Source: Macrolepiota albuminosa (lineage: Eukaryota > Basidiomycota > Agaricomycetes > Agaricales > Agaricaceae). Taken from it: a stretch of DNA of 64,000 nucleotides. The position numbers and the translations under genes are program-made. This document shows, in pieces, positions 11,404-24,085 of this stretch. The notes beneath the pieces were generated by a model. The model made no database searches, was not told the origin of the DNA, and saw only the letters and a list, made by a program, of their open reading frames with translations. Positions within the stretch are counted from its first letter, which is position 1, and each line of letters opens with the position of its first letter. Where the stretch lies: contig JAMWFC010000049.1 in NCBI GenBank assembly GCA_027475525.1, positions 5,440,947-5,504,946 on the forward strand. The letters run 5' to 3'.

Positions 11404-11993
11404 TTAGCTCGTGCTCCATCTCTGCTCGTGTTCATGTTCGTGCTTCAACTCCCCCTGCATGACCACCGTATACGCATCCCTTCCCTGTTCTGCCATCAAA
11501 GGGAAACTCTAGAGAAAAAGTAAAACTCAACGACAATTATTCAGATCCCTACCTGAAAATACCTCCTCTCCATGTCCTCATAACCTTGCCATATCCTACC
11601 CCTCCTGACGTTCCATAGCCGTGCGCATACCACTCATATGGCTGCTCAAAGGACTCCTCCCGAAACTGCTCATCAATAAACCGAGACTCGTATTGGAGGC
11701 CACAAGCTCATACTTGTGCTCATGTATGTATGTTGTTCCTGTTCATGCAGCTGCAACGGTGCCACCACGGACAGTGATGAAGCCAAAAAATCAGGATAAT
11801 AGAAATTTGGGGCATTACTCGCAGTGGTGGAAGCAGATGGCATGTCAGAAACAATGCTGGATTTTAGGCCCGTCGACATGTGCCCTCCATCCTCACCAAA
11901 GTCATAACCTTCTATCGACGGCGAACCCTGTTCCTGCTTCACAGACCAGGAATTATGCCCGTCTGACTCTCTCCATCCCTCTTGGAAATGCAT
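11404..11993 (-). CDS. Hypothetical spliced gene, 3' part
   Basis: On the minus strand an open exon (11673-11993) reads as Ser/Gly/Glu-rich sequence including VKQEQGSPSIEGYDFGEDGG. Further down, the frame IWQGYEDMERRYFQ joins across a clean intron (donor GTAGGG, acceptor CTCTAG, about 43 nt) to SFPLMAEQGRDAYTVV and a His/Glu-rich tail ending at a stop at 11404. The link between the first and second exon is not resolved. The family is not recognised; the acidic Ser-rich start could be an activation-domain-like region. It overlaps no plus-strand homology. Confidence 0.35.
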
Positions 11994-12630
11994 CCATATT
12001 CATAAGCGGAGTCTACAGGTATATGTGAGTGACTAATTGTAAACGATTATAGGTAGGATAACTCACCCTCAGTCACTCAACGTATTGTTGTCGACTGAGG
12101 GTCATTCCGTACACAAAGAAAAAACTTTCAGGCTAAAGATACAAAGACTGGTAAATACCGATCGGTATGTGGCTGGCGCCACTTTTAGGAGTAAAGTCCG
12201 AATAAGGAAACTCGCCGATATGTCGTCGGTGTGCTAGTCTATACCTCAACAATGTTCAATCTATTTCCTATCGCCATGATGCGTGATCCTGTGGAACTTG
12301 ATGCTGTAAGGGGTCCCGGGGCTCTGCAGTATGCTGAGAAACTGGAAAAAAGAGAGACCAAAGTGTCTTACTTGGTGAATGTACCCGCTTCAGATGCCCA
12401 GTGCCACAGCGGCATGTTGATCACATATAAATGGCTTTCTGGACCAAGAAATTCCTTCTCTTCGTCCACTTGTTCCGTCTAATTCTGCATTCCCTGATGA
12501 ACGCGCTCTAGTATATTGAGATCGACTTCAAATTGGTGGAGGCTGAATAAGTTCCAGTTCTATTGCCATTCTTAAAAGTGTGGTTGTAGACTGTCAACAT
12601 TGTACTAAATATACAATTTATATACCAAAT
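11994..12630. other. Intergenic, no recognised gene
   Basis: Contains a near-perfect stem at about 12064-12108 (CCTCAGTC ... GACTGAGG). A plus-strand frame at 12231-12482 shows no recognisable motif. Confidence 0.4.
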
Positions 12631-12975
12631 AACAATAACTACTCCCATGAGTAACCAGCTGTGGTCTTCTGCTCACTTCTTCTTTGGAATGGGGTAGACA
12701 GCCATTACAAGGTAAGCTTGACAGACATCAACACTTTTTGACCCATCAATCACTGCCTGTCCAGCTGCATCATGAGCAAATTTTATAGCTATCTGATACA
12801 AGGTCGGTTTCTCTTCATAGTAGTGAGAGGAACAGCACAGACTAGACAGCGGATTATTCAATGCTCATATACATTAACAAAATAAACAGCACTTACTGAC
12901 AGTGAATAAAAGCGGACAGGTCCAGATCAGATTTTGAGGTGTATGCAGCTCAGGATCCAGGATTGAAAAGAATGG
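12631..12975 (-). pseudogene. Fragment of a fungal Zn2Cys6 transcription factor (middle homology region)
   Basis: Two minus exons (12975-12897 and 12841 downward) flank an intron with GTAAGT donor and CTAG acceptor. They read PFFSILDPELHTPQNLIWTC and then YYEEKPTLYQIAIKFA, SVDVCQAYLVMAVYPIPKKK, which is the fungal-specific transcription factor domain of Zn2Cys6 regulators. After KKK the codon expected to be Trp (TGG) is TGA at 12673-12675, and the frame carries on with the family sequence AEDHSWLLMGVVI. No DNA-binding cluster was found upstream. The nonsense codon, plus likely R-to-H and A-to-V changes that are all C/G transitions, point to a relic decaying by C-to-T mutation. Confidence 0.72.
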
Positions 12976-13558
12976 CTAAAATTGCACATAAGTTTATGAG
13001 TACAAAAATTGTAGAATTGTATATTAATCAAATTGAAAAATCTGCGGCAAGGGATTGTCACTCAAATTCAAAAGCTGTGGGGCATTTTTTTTTGTGCAAT
13101 TGCAGCAAAGGATGTAACTGTAGATTAGCAAGCAGTGGCATCAGGAGTTGTTGAACAAAAAAAAACATGTTCTTACACGCATGAGAACGAGTTTCAAGTG
13201 TGGGTAAGTTCATGTTCTTGGGCTTGTGAGGATAGTGGGACATGAATGGAAGCTATAAAAAGGTAGTGAATATCAGTAATCAGAGGATAGAAGTGATCAG
13301 TCAACATACTGTACAGTTTTTCTGTTGCTCAGGTCTCCTATACTCCCTCTGCACTCCATCAGTCCCATTGTGGTCTAAGAGGGGTGTGCAATGATATGGC
13401 AGCACAGGAACATTGCAGCCAGCACAGGAAGGAGATAGAGATGCCCTCCTCCAAAAACAAAACCATTGGTTTGTGCACAGAAGGCCTCTGAACAAGACCT
13501 GGAGAAGATTATTGTAGCTGAACCAGTTGAAAATAGTTGATCAACTTACTGTAAGTGT
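12976..13558. other. Decayed DNA upstream of the regulator fragment
   Basis: This is where the 5' exons of the regulator should lie on the minus strand. I found no Cys6 cluster. The minus frame 13301-13495 is Cys-rich but not in the spacing of that family. Confidence 0.35.
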
Positions 13559-13676
13559 AAGGGCGACCTCTAGAGGCTGTGGCTCAGTCACACAGCTGGC
13601 AGAGGGAGATCCAAAGTGTAGAGTACATGTAGATCAAGTCCACTTTGTAAGAGCATTACTTTCTGGGAAAGCCCCC
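13559..13676. repeat. LTR fragments (two families)
   Basis: Positions 13625-13676 match, with about ten changes, the last part of the element B LTR (for example 21333-21388: TCAAGTCCGCATTGTAAG). Positions 13559-13625 occur inverted at 46250-46312 (GCCAGCTGTGTGACTGAG). This is therefore a patch of old LTR-related sequence at the left border of the retrotransposon nest. Confidence 0.6.
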
Positions 13677-14018
13677 ATGTAGCGTAGTCCTGCTATGTGG
13701 CGTTGGCCACATAGCTTTACTTACTCTGGTAGTCACTATTATATTATATTTATTATAATATAATATTATTTACATTATTATATAACTAGTTATACCAGCT
13801 GCTTACAAAGCAGCTTATTTTTGTGTTTATACTACATAGTCAATAGACCGGACTGGTCTGATTCTGTGCAGTGTGAACCTAAGCTCTCACAATTCCTGTA
13901 ACTTCGTTACATTTTTTTGAATCCGCCAGCTAGGATCTATTGCCTAGCATCCGACGTCAGTCGCTGAGTTCGTTGACAGAACTCTATCAGCTTCTCAAGC
14001 TTCTTGCACAGCCACACC
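13677..14018. other. Probable 5' end of element A, AT-rich
   Basis: The B-like LTR fragment stops abruptly at 13676 and new sequence starts with TGTAGCGTAG. The stretch 13736-13792 is almost pure A and T and nearly palindromic. This is where the 5' LTR and leader of element A should lie, but no second LTR copy exists in the window, so the assignment is by position only. Confidence 0.35.
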
Positions 14019-17000
14019 ATGCAAATTTCAAACAGGGAATCAATGAGTAATCCCATACCTGCAGTTTCCACTGACGGCGGGCGGAATGCCCACGACCTAC
14101 GAGGAGACCCAGCAGACACTCAGGATGCATCAGCGTCCAATGCGGGTCAGGTAAGACCCAAGGCTTGAGACTGAGGTTGGAGCACCAACCTGGCCGGGAA
14201 TGAAAGCGATGCCCGGAGAGCTGAAAGCTCACAGCAGGATGGTCAGCAACGTCTCCAGGACAAGATGCCAGGGGGATTAACTCCCCCAGTTACGCAGTTG
14301 CCAGGAGGACTTCAATGGTTTAGCCGGTTAGCTTCAAAAGGGCCCCCTGAGGACGGCCAACAGTCAATAGGCACCTATAGTGCCCCAGGAGACACCGAGT
14401 CGTCGGGACGGATGGAGAGAGCTATCCCTCCGAGCCAGAGTAGTGGGACCAGGCGGCCCACAGCGGGCTCAATGCCTGCTAAGATAGCGGAATCCCGCAT
14501 AGAAGAGGTACTGGAGGAGGCTGTGAGTCCTGAAGTATCCCACACGGAAAACTGATTCCCATGCACACCAGCAGTAGAGGAAGCTCCAGAGGTTGTAGAG
14601 CTCCCAGAGGAGGTGATTGAGTCGTCAAGTGACGACAACGTCGGAGCAGAGGAGCAGCGGCTGAAAACTGCATACACCGTGTGCTTGCGGGTGTTCTGGG
14701 ACTTGCACCCAGAGGTGATGAAATACACCACCCAAGCGCAACTTGAGCGCTACACGTCAGCACATATAGTAGCACTTAGGTGACAGGGGCACAAAGTGCC
14801 CAATGTATTCAGTACGAAATATACTGATTTGATGGTGAGAGTGCTCACTATTGAGCTGCAAATGTATGTGCAGCGGAAGTCTACAAGGCAATCGGGGGCC
14901 TTGACCCCCTGGAGCCACACGTCCGAGGAATGCTCGGCATGGTGTAACCAAGATGTCGGAATCGAGCTAGTGGAGGCACTAGCACGGGTGCAGGAAGTGC
15001 CTGAAGCAAGACCGGTAAGTACGTTTTATACTCCAGCAGGGCAAGGGTGGCGTGAGGAGCCCCCACACATGCATAACCAAGACCGTAAGACAGATATGTC
15101 AGGTCCGGATGGGCACAATAGTACCGTGCTCAAGGTGGAGAGCGAGGCATCTGTGATGCCGTGCGTGCCCATGGCAGAAACGTTGAGCGACAGAGTCGCG
15201 TATCAATGCATGCACAATGGCGACCTCAGGACTAAGGTACAGTCCCTTATCGATGATCAGGGCATTGTATTCGAGGGCACTAAGCCCATTGACAAGATGC
15301 GTTGTCAATTTGTCATGCAGGGTCAGGAGAATCAAGCTTCTCCAGTTCCAGGGCGGCGCAACAATCATGATTGAAGAGACTTTCTCGATTGAGATGGCGC
15401 CACGAGACATGATGCCCCTGGTAATGGCTGGGATGATGGCCCTAGGTCGACCCCTCGAGACGAGGGCAATTATGCCCACAGTCAAGGAGGCTCGGGACGT
15501 CCTCCACAGAGAAGTCACTTTTCCATGCCACTGATTTGGCGACTAGATCCCTGGGTCAGTGGGAGGCCATTTGAATGCATCGTGAAGCCATGCACAATCG
15601 CCTGCATCAAGTAGTTAATGATGCCCTGGGTGTAACCTTACGGTTACCAGACGGGGTGAAGCTGCGTAAAGCAGACAGTAGGCATATTCATGCCTATACA
15701 AGCGCGTCCAAGTTCAGCGACCTGGAAGATTGGGCGATGGATGTATGCACCCATCTTGCCATGTGCTTATACGGAGGCGACCGTATGGAACGAGAACAAA
15801 TCTTTGTTCTTCCTGAGTTCTTGGCTGGAGAAGCCATGGAGTGGTTCTGACGGGCAGTACTGCACGTCAACCATGTACATTCAAAGGAGTCCTTACAGGA
15901 CTGTACGATCGATTTGTGCACCCCTCAACACTCCAGGATGCAAGGCGGGACTTCCAGTCCGCCAAGTACACCGAGAAGTTGGGAGTGCAAGGGTTCTATG
16001 ATACCCTTAATGACCATGCCCAGAATATGGCAGTATACCCGGACGGGTATACAATGCTTGAAACATTCTTGGATGGCATTCCAGCGGACATGTGCCGCTA
16101 TCTGATACGTGAGGACAGACTGTCTCCAGAAGTCAACAATGTGGAAGAGTTTGTGGCATATGCCATCAGGTATAAGCAGTCCCTGAAGACTGCTAACCAC
16201 CATGAACAACGGAGTGGACACAAAGGGGGACCCAGGCGACTGCCACCTGCTGGGACACCCTCACAGGGTCAGCATGTGGGGACCTTCCTGGCCAAAAAGA
16301 CCGATGTGGATTGTGACCGCAACATGCGGTTTATGGTACGCAGAACCCCTGCTGCAAACTGAGGGCGGAGCCGCCCACGCCCAGAGTGGGTGCCGGATGG
16401 AGAACGTCCTAAACCAAGGCCGGACTTTAAGCCAGCCAACCCACCAGGTCAGATGGGCACTTGCTTCACGTGTGGCCAACCAGGCCACTATGCTACCAAC
16501 TGCCCCGCAAAGCTGGGAGCCCTGAGGAAGGGGTATGCACCCCATGCCCACCTTTGAGCTGCACATATGGCAGCCACGAGTGGGAGTGACGGAGACGTAT
16601 CTGCTGAGTCTGAGGCAGAGCACCCCACAAACGACCAGGAGCCTCCAGAGGAGGCATTGGGCGCCAAGCCCGAGAGTGTGGTCGTGGAGGGGGAGGAGTA
16701 CGTCACAGTTGACGTATATGACAATGTCTATGACAATGAGTACTACAGTTGCAACAGCGACTCCGAGTGCCTAGTGGCGATGACGGATTGGCCATCTACA
16801 ATTGATCCCAAAAAGAATAACGTGGTTCGGATGAAGAAGGTAACTCTTCATTGTGCAGAGGGCACTTTGCAGCACCCTACAGTGAGACGGGCAGACAAGG
16901 AGTGTCTGGTCCCGTATGTGGACGTAGAGGGCCACAAGGCATGGACCCTATGGGACTCTGGGAGTACTACGTTGGGCATAATGCCCCAGTTTGCCCATGT

Positions 17001-20000
17001 GTACAGAATATCCATGCAGGAGTTGGATATGCCATTGGCGTTACAGCTGGGCACCATAGGCAGCCGAGCCATGGTGCAGTATGGGATGAATGTGACTGTC
17101 TAAACACCGGGCTCATGTAGCTGGGAATACATGGATGTAGCAAACTTCGATCACTACGATATGATACTGGGAATGCCATTCATGCGGCATAACAAAGTCA
17201 TATTAGACTTTGACCACTGTCAGGTACTAGTGAATGGGAAAGTGATCCCAGCCAAACAAGCTACAGTAGACGACACTGATAATTGTTTGCGACGTCACTG
17301 CACTATGGAGAAACGCAAGGAGTCTCCATGACCTTGACCGGCACAGAGTGCCGGCGGTGGAGAATGTGGAGGAGGAAGTGCAGGCTATGCCTGGACTGAG
17401 CTGAGACCACAATGTGGTGATGATGAGCGAGGAGGAGTATCAAGCCTCCAAGAGGCACTACAAGCGAATAATCGCTCCTGATAGTCAAGGCGCAAAGCCT
17501 CCAGACAAGCGCCATCGGAAGGCGAGACAATGGGAGGACTCAGTGGATGCAGGTCCACCTACATCTTCACGAGTCAAGTTGGAAGCCTTGAGAGACAGCA
17601 TCTGAGAGGCGGAAGCCTCAGGAGAGGGGGACACATGGTCTCTATGGGAACAACCAGCACCCGTGCCAGAGTACGATTGGGCATATGACCCCCAAATGCT
17701 GCAAGAGTGGAACGAGCTGGTGGCAGCCACGTGTGCGCAAAACGTGCACCTGAGATGGAGGACCGTCAGACCAGCGTATTGCCAGCCAGCCCTGGATGAG
17801 GTGTCCGTAGCGTACTCACTTGTACGTGAAGGGAAAAGCCTTGTGGCTTATAAGGCAGCGGCAGTGGGTTCTCCGCTGAGACTACATATACCTGATGACA
17901 GTGTCAATTGGGTGCTTGCAATGCACAAGCAATATGCACCACCGCCTCGGCCACCCTCAGAGACGGTGGAAGTACTTCCCCCAGTATGTATGAAGGGGAA
18001 GCAGAAGGTGACAAGCCTTTGCGAGGAAGATATACCTCAGTTGCGTCAGCAATGGCAAGAAGAATTTGCCGATATGGTCAACAGGATCAAGGAGGAGCTC
18101 CCACCATGGCAGGAGGTGAACCATGAGATCAATCTCATAGACGAGAGCAAGCAATATAAGTACCACTTGCCGTGCTGCCTGCGTGCACTCCAGGACTAAC
18201 TACGCAATAAGACTAATCACTATTTGAATGCTCAATGGTGGTCCCCATGCACTACTGCTCAAGCTGCACCATTATTGTGCATCCCAAAGAAGGATGGATC
18301 CCTTCGAACAGCTCTTGATGCGTGTCAGCGCAATGACAACACCATAAAGGATGTAACTCCTTTACCAGATCAGGAGGTGATCCAGAAAGACGTGGCTCAG
18401 GCAAAGTATCGCTCAAAGATTGACCTTACTGACGCTTACGAGCAGGTGCACATTTGCACTGAAGACGTACCCAAGACCATATTTGCATCGATCATGGGCA
18501 CATTCACAAGCAATATAATGCAGATTGGAGACTGTAATGCTCCTGCAACCTTCCAGAGGCTAATGACCTCTATTTTTCGAGACGTAATAGGACGTTTCAT
18601 GCACGTCTACTTAGATGACATATTCATCTACTTGGATTCTATGGAGGAGCATGAGCAGCACCTCAGAGTCGTATTCGAACAACTATGCAAGTACAGATTG
18701 TACTTGAAGTGGAAGGAATGTGAGCTTTACGCTCAAAGTATAGACTGCCTAGGGCATGTCATCGATGAGCGGAGTATCCACCCCAATCAGGACAAGCTTG
18801 ATCACATTTGGGAGTGGCGAATGCCCTGAAACTACAATGACATCCAATGGTTTGTTGGCCTTGTCAACTACATATCGAGCTTTTTGCCCGATGTCATGGC
18901 CTATACTGGGCCACTTATGGCCATGACACAGAATGGGTCACCGTTCAATTGGAGGCCATTGCACCAGCGGTGCTTTGAGATGGTCAAACGGATCTGTACG
19001 AAGACTCCGGTGATTTGACCAATTGACCCTAGACGGGACGAGCTGATATGGCTCATTTGCGATGCGTCGGAGCCATGTACGGCCAGGGAAGCAGCTGGCA
19101 GACTTGCCATCCAGCAGGGTTCATGTCAAAGAAGTTCACGATGGCCCAGCAAAACTATGCGGTGCACGAGCTGGAGACTCTTGCCATACTCGAGGCCCTC
19201 TTCAAGTGGGAGGATAAGCTGATGGGATACCCCATCCACATCATAACAGACCACAAGGCCCTTGAGTTCTTCAAAACTCAGGTGAACTTGTCGCCGCGTC
19301 AGCAACGGTGGATAGACTACATGTCGAGATACCAGTTCGACATCACCTATGTTAAAGGTGAACTCAACAAAGTGGCAGACTGCTTGTCACGCTACTTTGA
19401 GAGTGATGTAGTTGGGGAGGCTCACGAGCCTCATGAGTATGTGCAGGCAGACTGCCGCATAGACCCTGATGGAGAGGATTTACCTCTCCACCGATACCAG
19501 GAGCTCAGGGAGCATGTCCTGGAAGTATGTGCTATGCGTGATGATGAACAGAGGCAAAGCACTTGCCTCAGGGAGCAGCGTGAAGAGTGGGATGTAGCCG
19601 CCCAGTTGCTCAAGGAGCATGAAGTTGTGGACCCAGCGTCAACTGGGGAGCACGAGTGCCCTGATATACCCATTACGCTGGCAGAGATGCTCGAAGGCGA
19701 ATTGCCTTCATCACAGCCCACCAGCCTGGTCAGCAACGACTTCCAGGAGGAAGTGGTGCAGGGCTATGGCGATGATTCTCTCTTTGCCGAGATAATTGCC
19801 AATCCTGACGACCATCCTCAGTTCAGGCATGAGCCTGGTGGACTGATCACGATGGAGAACCGTCAAAGGGTGGCAGTGGTCTGCCTTCCCCGTATGCGAA
19901 CCATTGTTATGTGGGTCTTGGACCAGGCCCATGCATTGGTGGGGCACTTTGGTGCTGCCAGGACGTTGGGTTACATCCGGAGATGGTATTGGTGGCCACA

Positions 20001-20649
20001 TATGGCCCAAGAGGTGACTAAGTTCTGCGCCTCATGCACAGCATGTCAGAGGGCAAAGTTGCCCCCTAGATCACCTCCTGGGAAGCTACACCAGCTACCC
20101 ATGCCAGTGAAACCTTGGGATTCCATTGGAATGGACTTTGTAGGTCCCTTTCCCGAGTCCAGAGGGTTCGATTACCTCTGGGTGGTCATCTGCCGCATGA
20201 CAAGCATGGTGCACCCACCTCATACCGGTGCGAACTATGCTGATGGCCAAGGAGCTGTCGTGGATCTACCTTAGGGAGATTGTTAGGCTGCATGGGCTGC
20301 CTAGTACCATTGTGAGTGATTGTGACTCCAAGTTCACGTCTCAATGGTGGAGGGAACTCCACAAACTGTTAGGAGCACGACTCCTCATGTCGACATCCTT
20401 CCATCCTCAAACGGATGGGCAAACAGAGCAGGCTAACCGCAGCATAGGCCAGATCTTGAGGGCAGTTGTTTGCCCTGACCAACGAGACTGGGTGGACTGG
20501 TGTCCACTCACTGAGTTTGCGATTAACGCGAGTATCTCAGATACAACAGGGTATGTGCCCTTTGAGCTCAACGGGGGGTATTTGCCCTCCATGCTGCATG
20601 AAGTTCGTGCTGATACGGTGGCCCATCAAGGAGTTCTCAAGTTTGCCAG
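14019..20649 (+). pseudogene. Element A gag-pol, 5' part up to the integrase core
   Basis: First plausible ATG at 14019. Gag has a disordered acidic start, then the retrotransposon gag core (about 15690-16190: LEDWAMDVCTHLAMCLYGGD, YDRFVHPSTLQDARRDFQ). The zinc knuckle CFTCGQPGHYATNC starts at 16462 (C-x2-C-x4-H-x4-C). Protease shows LWDSGSTTLGIMP near 16950. Reverse transcriptase has VYLDDIFIYL at about 18603. RNase H shows the DHKALEFFKTQ region near 19250. Integrase has the zinc-binding HFGAARTLGYIRRWYWW with CASCTAC, then WDSIGMDFVGPF and VSDCDSKFT (R-to-C in the usual SDRDSKF), then QTDGQTEQANR. Internal stops include TGA at 15848, 17603, 18827 and 19016 and TAA at 17101 and 18197; several sit where CGA or CAA is expected. 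Frame shifts occur near 19050 and 20225. Confidence 0.85.
20645..20649. repeat. Target-site duplication of element B, left copy (GCCAG)
   Basis: GCCAG directly precedes the LTR start TGTCACGACC and recurs directly after the 3' LTR at 31326-31330. Five base pairs is the usual duplication for Ty3/gypsy integrases. Confidence 0.95.
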
Positions 20650-21405
20650 TGTCACGACCCCTCTCCCCCAGAACCACCCCAGGACATCCCCGGAGCCCCA
20701 TTCGGGAACCTCTCTCGTCAAACCCACAACGCACCCCACCCCCACAGCTGCCGATGCCGCCATCACGCACATCAACGACCATCATCAGCCAACCCCCTGG
20801 GACCCCTGCATCACGGACTCCGGGACCAACCGCCATCAACCATCGGATCACGCGATTTGCCTCCGGCTATCACGCATCATGCATCTCACATCACAACTCC
20901 CTCCACACCAATTGATCGCGTGCCCCCACACGCACAATCCCGGTATACAGTCCCTGCCCGCTACTCAATGACATCTGGAACCCATCCCAAACACCCCAGA
21001 ACCCCAAGACCCGGCCCTGTAGTACTTATAGCATAGTTCTCCATTGTACTTGCTAGTTTTGATATTCACTTTGGTTATTGCATGCCCTCTTGCTTGACTG
21101 GTACGCCTTGATTGGTACGCTTCGACTGGCACACCTGAATATTTGCGTGCTCTAAGTTTGGTATGCACTTTGCGACACTTTATTTACTAACCGGGTCTCA
21201 TCTTAGAACCTCCGGTTCACGACTCAACCCCCTTCCAACCCCAAAACCCCCGGACTTAGTCCCCTCTCCCAGAATTACCCCTGACCCTGTCTTGAACCCG
21301 GAGTCATAGCCCCAGAAGTTCCAGACACCCGAGTGTTTGTAGGTCAAGTCCGCATTGTAAGGGCGTTGCTTTCCCGGAAAGCCCCCGACTCAGTGGAACC
21401 TGACA
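20650..21405 (+). repeat. Element B 5' LTR
   Basis: Begins TGTCACGACC and ends GGAACCTGACA. It aligns end to end with 30563-31325. The differences I could align by eye in the first 430 bp are nearly all C/T or G/A, plus one short indel near the start. The internal part contains AGTACTTATAGCATAG, a possible promoter core. Confidence 0.95.
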
Positions 21406-21640
21406 TAATATCAAGACTCCCTCCTTACACCGTTCTTGATGGCTACATATACTCACACCTGGCTACCAGACCGACCCCTATGGACGCCTGGTATCCGACC
21501 ATTATTCCGCACAGACCCCCCGCCCCACCCATCCACCTCTCCTGTACAAACCTCAGTACCTCCACCGCCACTAGGCCCCCGACCCTTCCCTCTATGATCT
21601 GGGGCCCTCAGCCAGCTGGGCCTCTCCGCCCAACTTAGCC
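21406..21640 (+). other. Element B leader
   Basis: Sequence between the 5' LTR and gag. It starts TAATATCAAGACTCC, where a primer-binding site would lie; I cannot match it to a tRNA end. A short upstream ORF (ATG 21594, stop TAG 21636) is also present in the gag fragment at 40830, so it may be an old feature of the family. Confidence 0.5.
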
Positions 21641-24085
21641 ATAGCACAACCCGTGGAGGTCCCCTCGTACCAGAGCATCCCCGGGGGCCTGCCGGAGACC
21701 CCACTAGTACCCAGTGAACCTTGCCTGATTCCCCCCAGCGAGGGCCCCTTTGCACCCACCCCCTACTACAGTTACCAGCGTCCCGTTTCCCAATCCCAAG
21801 AACCCCGAGGACCCCACTACCCCGACTACTCCCCTCGTCACTACCCAGCCGCTGCCCCACCCGCTCAAACCCCTCCCTTGCCAATGGGACGACGACGCCT
21901 TGAGGAGTATGAACAGCAACAGGACGAAGTACTCTGCTCACTCAGGATCTCACCAGAGGACTTCACGCAATGGACAAGGGTGCTGCTCACAGAATTCGGA
22001 CACGATGACTTCAAAGGCACTCCGGAGGAATGGGCTCACTGCCTGGTCAAATTCAGAGATCGCCTCACGCGAGGAAAACTCCCGGAGCAAACCATAGTAA
22101 AGTATAGGTGTAATACGATCCTCTGAGAAGAATTGCAGCAGCTGCTCAATGAAGTCCACATGTCCCCCTCCCCTCGCCCCCTCACCCCCTCAACGACCCC
22201 GCAGACCCAGGTCGCTTGATTCACATTCAACGGGAACCCCCGGGACCAGCCCTGGCAGCCCCCATGACCCCCACTCTGGAACAACGACAACGGGAAGAGC
22301 GACAAAATGCCTCAGCCATATTGCGGTCCCTCAACCCGACTGGAGGCCTTTTTGACCAACCTGCTGCCCGCATGGTAGGCTTGTTGACTTGCCGCAGGGC
22401 TAATTCTGTTCCTAGTACCTTCGAGACCTGGGGGCAGCCCCAGAGACCCCTGGAACCCCTCTTGCAAATGGACAACGCCCGACCCCTGCCCCCAGTGAGT
22501 CCCGGTAGAGCCTGGGTGGACACCCCTGGCACGGACGACATGCTGTGCTACATCAATGAGCTCACGCACAGCAGCAACGAACAGCGTCCTGCGCCCGCGC
22601 CTGCTCTGGCACCGCCATTGCCCCCCATGTCCGCCCTGGCCCCTCTGGAACCCAGCTTCCATCGCGATCCGCCGCCCCACTTCGACTTACAAAACCCTCC
22701 GCAACCCCCGATGCAAGCACAACCCTCCCAGGCTGTGCTTCCCCCGTGCAACCCAGCACCCGACCCAGCACCCGGCCCCCCTCCGATTGACCCAACACCA
22801 CCGAACCCTCCCCGGCCACCTCCGCCACCCCCAGCCAAACCTCGAGGATGACACCCAGGCCCCCCACCTCCGCCACCCCCTGCGTGGAGACCCAGGCCTC
22901 CTCCTGGCAGGAACGAACCCCCCTGGGACAACAGGCCTCCCAGGCATGGACCCCCAGGTGAGCCACCCGGAGGAGGTCCTCCTGGTGGGTGGAGTCCCAC
23001 CCTTAGTGCTTTTCCTCCTCAAGGAGGGGGGGGGGAAATCATTACTACTACTATTACAATGCTGGCCCCCCTCCCCGCAATGCTGCCGGGCCGGATGACG
23101 CTTGCGACGCCCTCGCCCGCAAAGGACGACTGGACATTCAAAAGCCCAACGCATTCACGGGCCGGGACCCCCAAAAATGGCGTACTTTCCTTACTCAGTG
23201 TCTTAATACGTTTCAGGTGAAACCACTCATGTTCCAGATTGACAGCTCCCAGGTGGCCTTCGCCACCTCGTACCTCCAGGGCATCGCCTTCGATCACTAC
23301 ACGGCCCTCATCCAGTTCGACCCCAACAACCTGGCACTCACTCGCTGGCAAGCCTTCGTTGACGAGTTCTCCAGGAAATTCAGGATCTACGACACCGTGG
23401 CTGAGGCCGAGGACAATCTCTTCAACCTCCAGATGCGCTCTGAAGAACGTTTCACCACCTTTATCGTACGTTTTGAGAAGGAAGCTTACGAAACAGGTTG
23501 GAACTACAGCGCCCTCCGGTACGCCCTCTGCTGCGCCCTGCCACAATGCATCAAGGACGTCCTCCGACTCGCCCCGAAACAACCCTCCTACAACGGATAC
23601 AAGGCCCTCGTCATGCAGATTGACCAACGTTACTGGGAAGACCGCAGCGAGTATTTGAATTCCTGACCCCCCTGGAACCCTAGAGGAGGACCCCCTTGGC
23701 CCTCCAGCGAAACCCCCAATCCCCAAGGTCGGAACCCTGGTCCCCCTGCGTTCCCTGGCAGCTGACCCCCAGTGAGTCGCGGCCCGCCTAATGCTAACCC
23801 CGGCAGCGGCACCCACCCCCAGGCCCAACTCAACGCTGCCGTGGCCGCCCATGACCCGAGCGATGTGTCAAGCCCCGAGGAACCCCCGGAAGACCCCAAA
23901 GACCTTGACTTCACCGACGAACAGGACAAGGAGGCCCTCCGGGCCAACTGGCTTCAAAAGAAGGGACGACCCTGGATCGAAGTTCCAAAGGATGTGCAGG
24001 AGCGATGAAGAAGGGAAGGCATGTGCATACTCTGCAGTGAGAAAGACCATTTCATCTCCGAGTGCCCCCAATGACAGGTTATGAG
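21641..24085 (+). pseudogene. Element B gag
   Basis: By comparison with the related fragment at 40864, the original start ATG is ATA here (21641-21643). The N-terminal part is Pro/Tyr/Gln-rich. A long proline-rich linker spans 22560-22990. The capsid-like core follows at about 23100-23660 (GRDPQKWRTFLTQCLNTFQ; YLQGIAFDHYTALIQFDP). The zinc knuckle CILCSEKDHFISEC lies at 24022-24063, C-x2-C-x4-H-x4-C. In-frame stops occur at 22124, 22849, 23664 and 24006, all TGA, and frame shifts are needed near 22130 and 23030. Gag would form the retrotransposon particle and bind its RNA. Confidence 0.8.

Noticed and set aside
10926..11462. Apparent single-pass membrane protein in the plus frame
   Set aside because: The hydrophobic stretch is out of frame with the KRRKFDESKLPWF family sequence, and a minus-strand spliced reading overlaps it.
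13736..13810. Replication origin in the AT-rich palindromic stretch
   Set aside because: AT-richness alone is not evidence, and the stretch lies in the probable LTR/leader of element A.
22548..23154. Minus-strand glycine-rich ORFs (e.g. 22548-23000)
   Set aside because: They are the reverse of the proline-rich linker of element B gag (CCC/CCT runs read as GGG/AGG). No independent motif.
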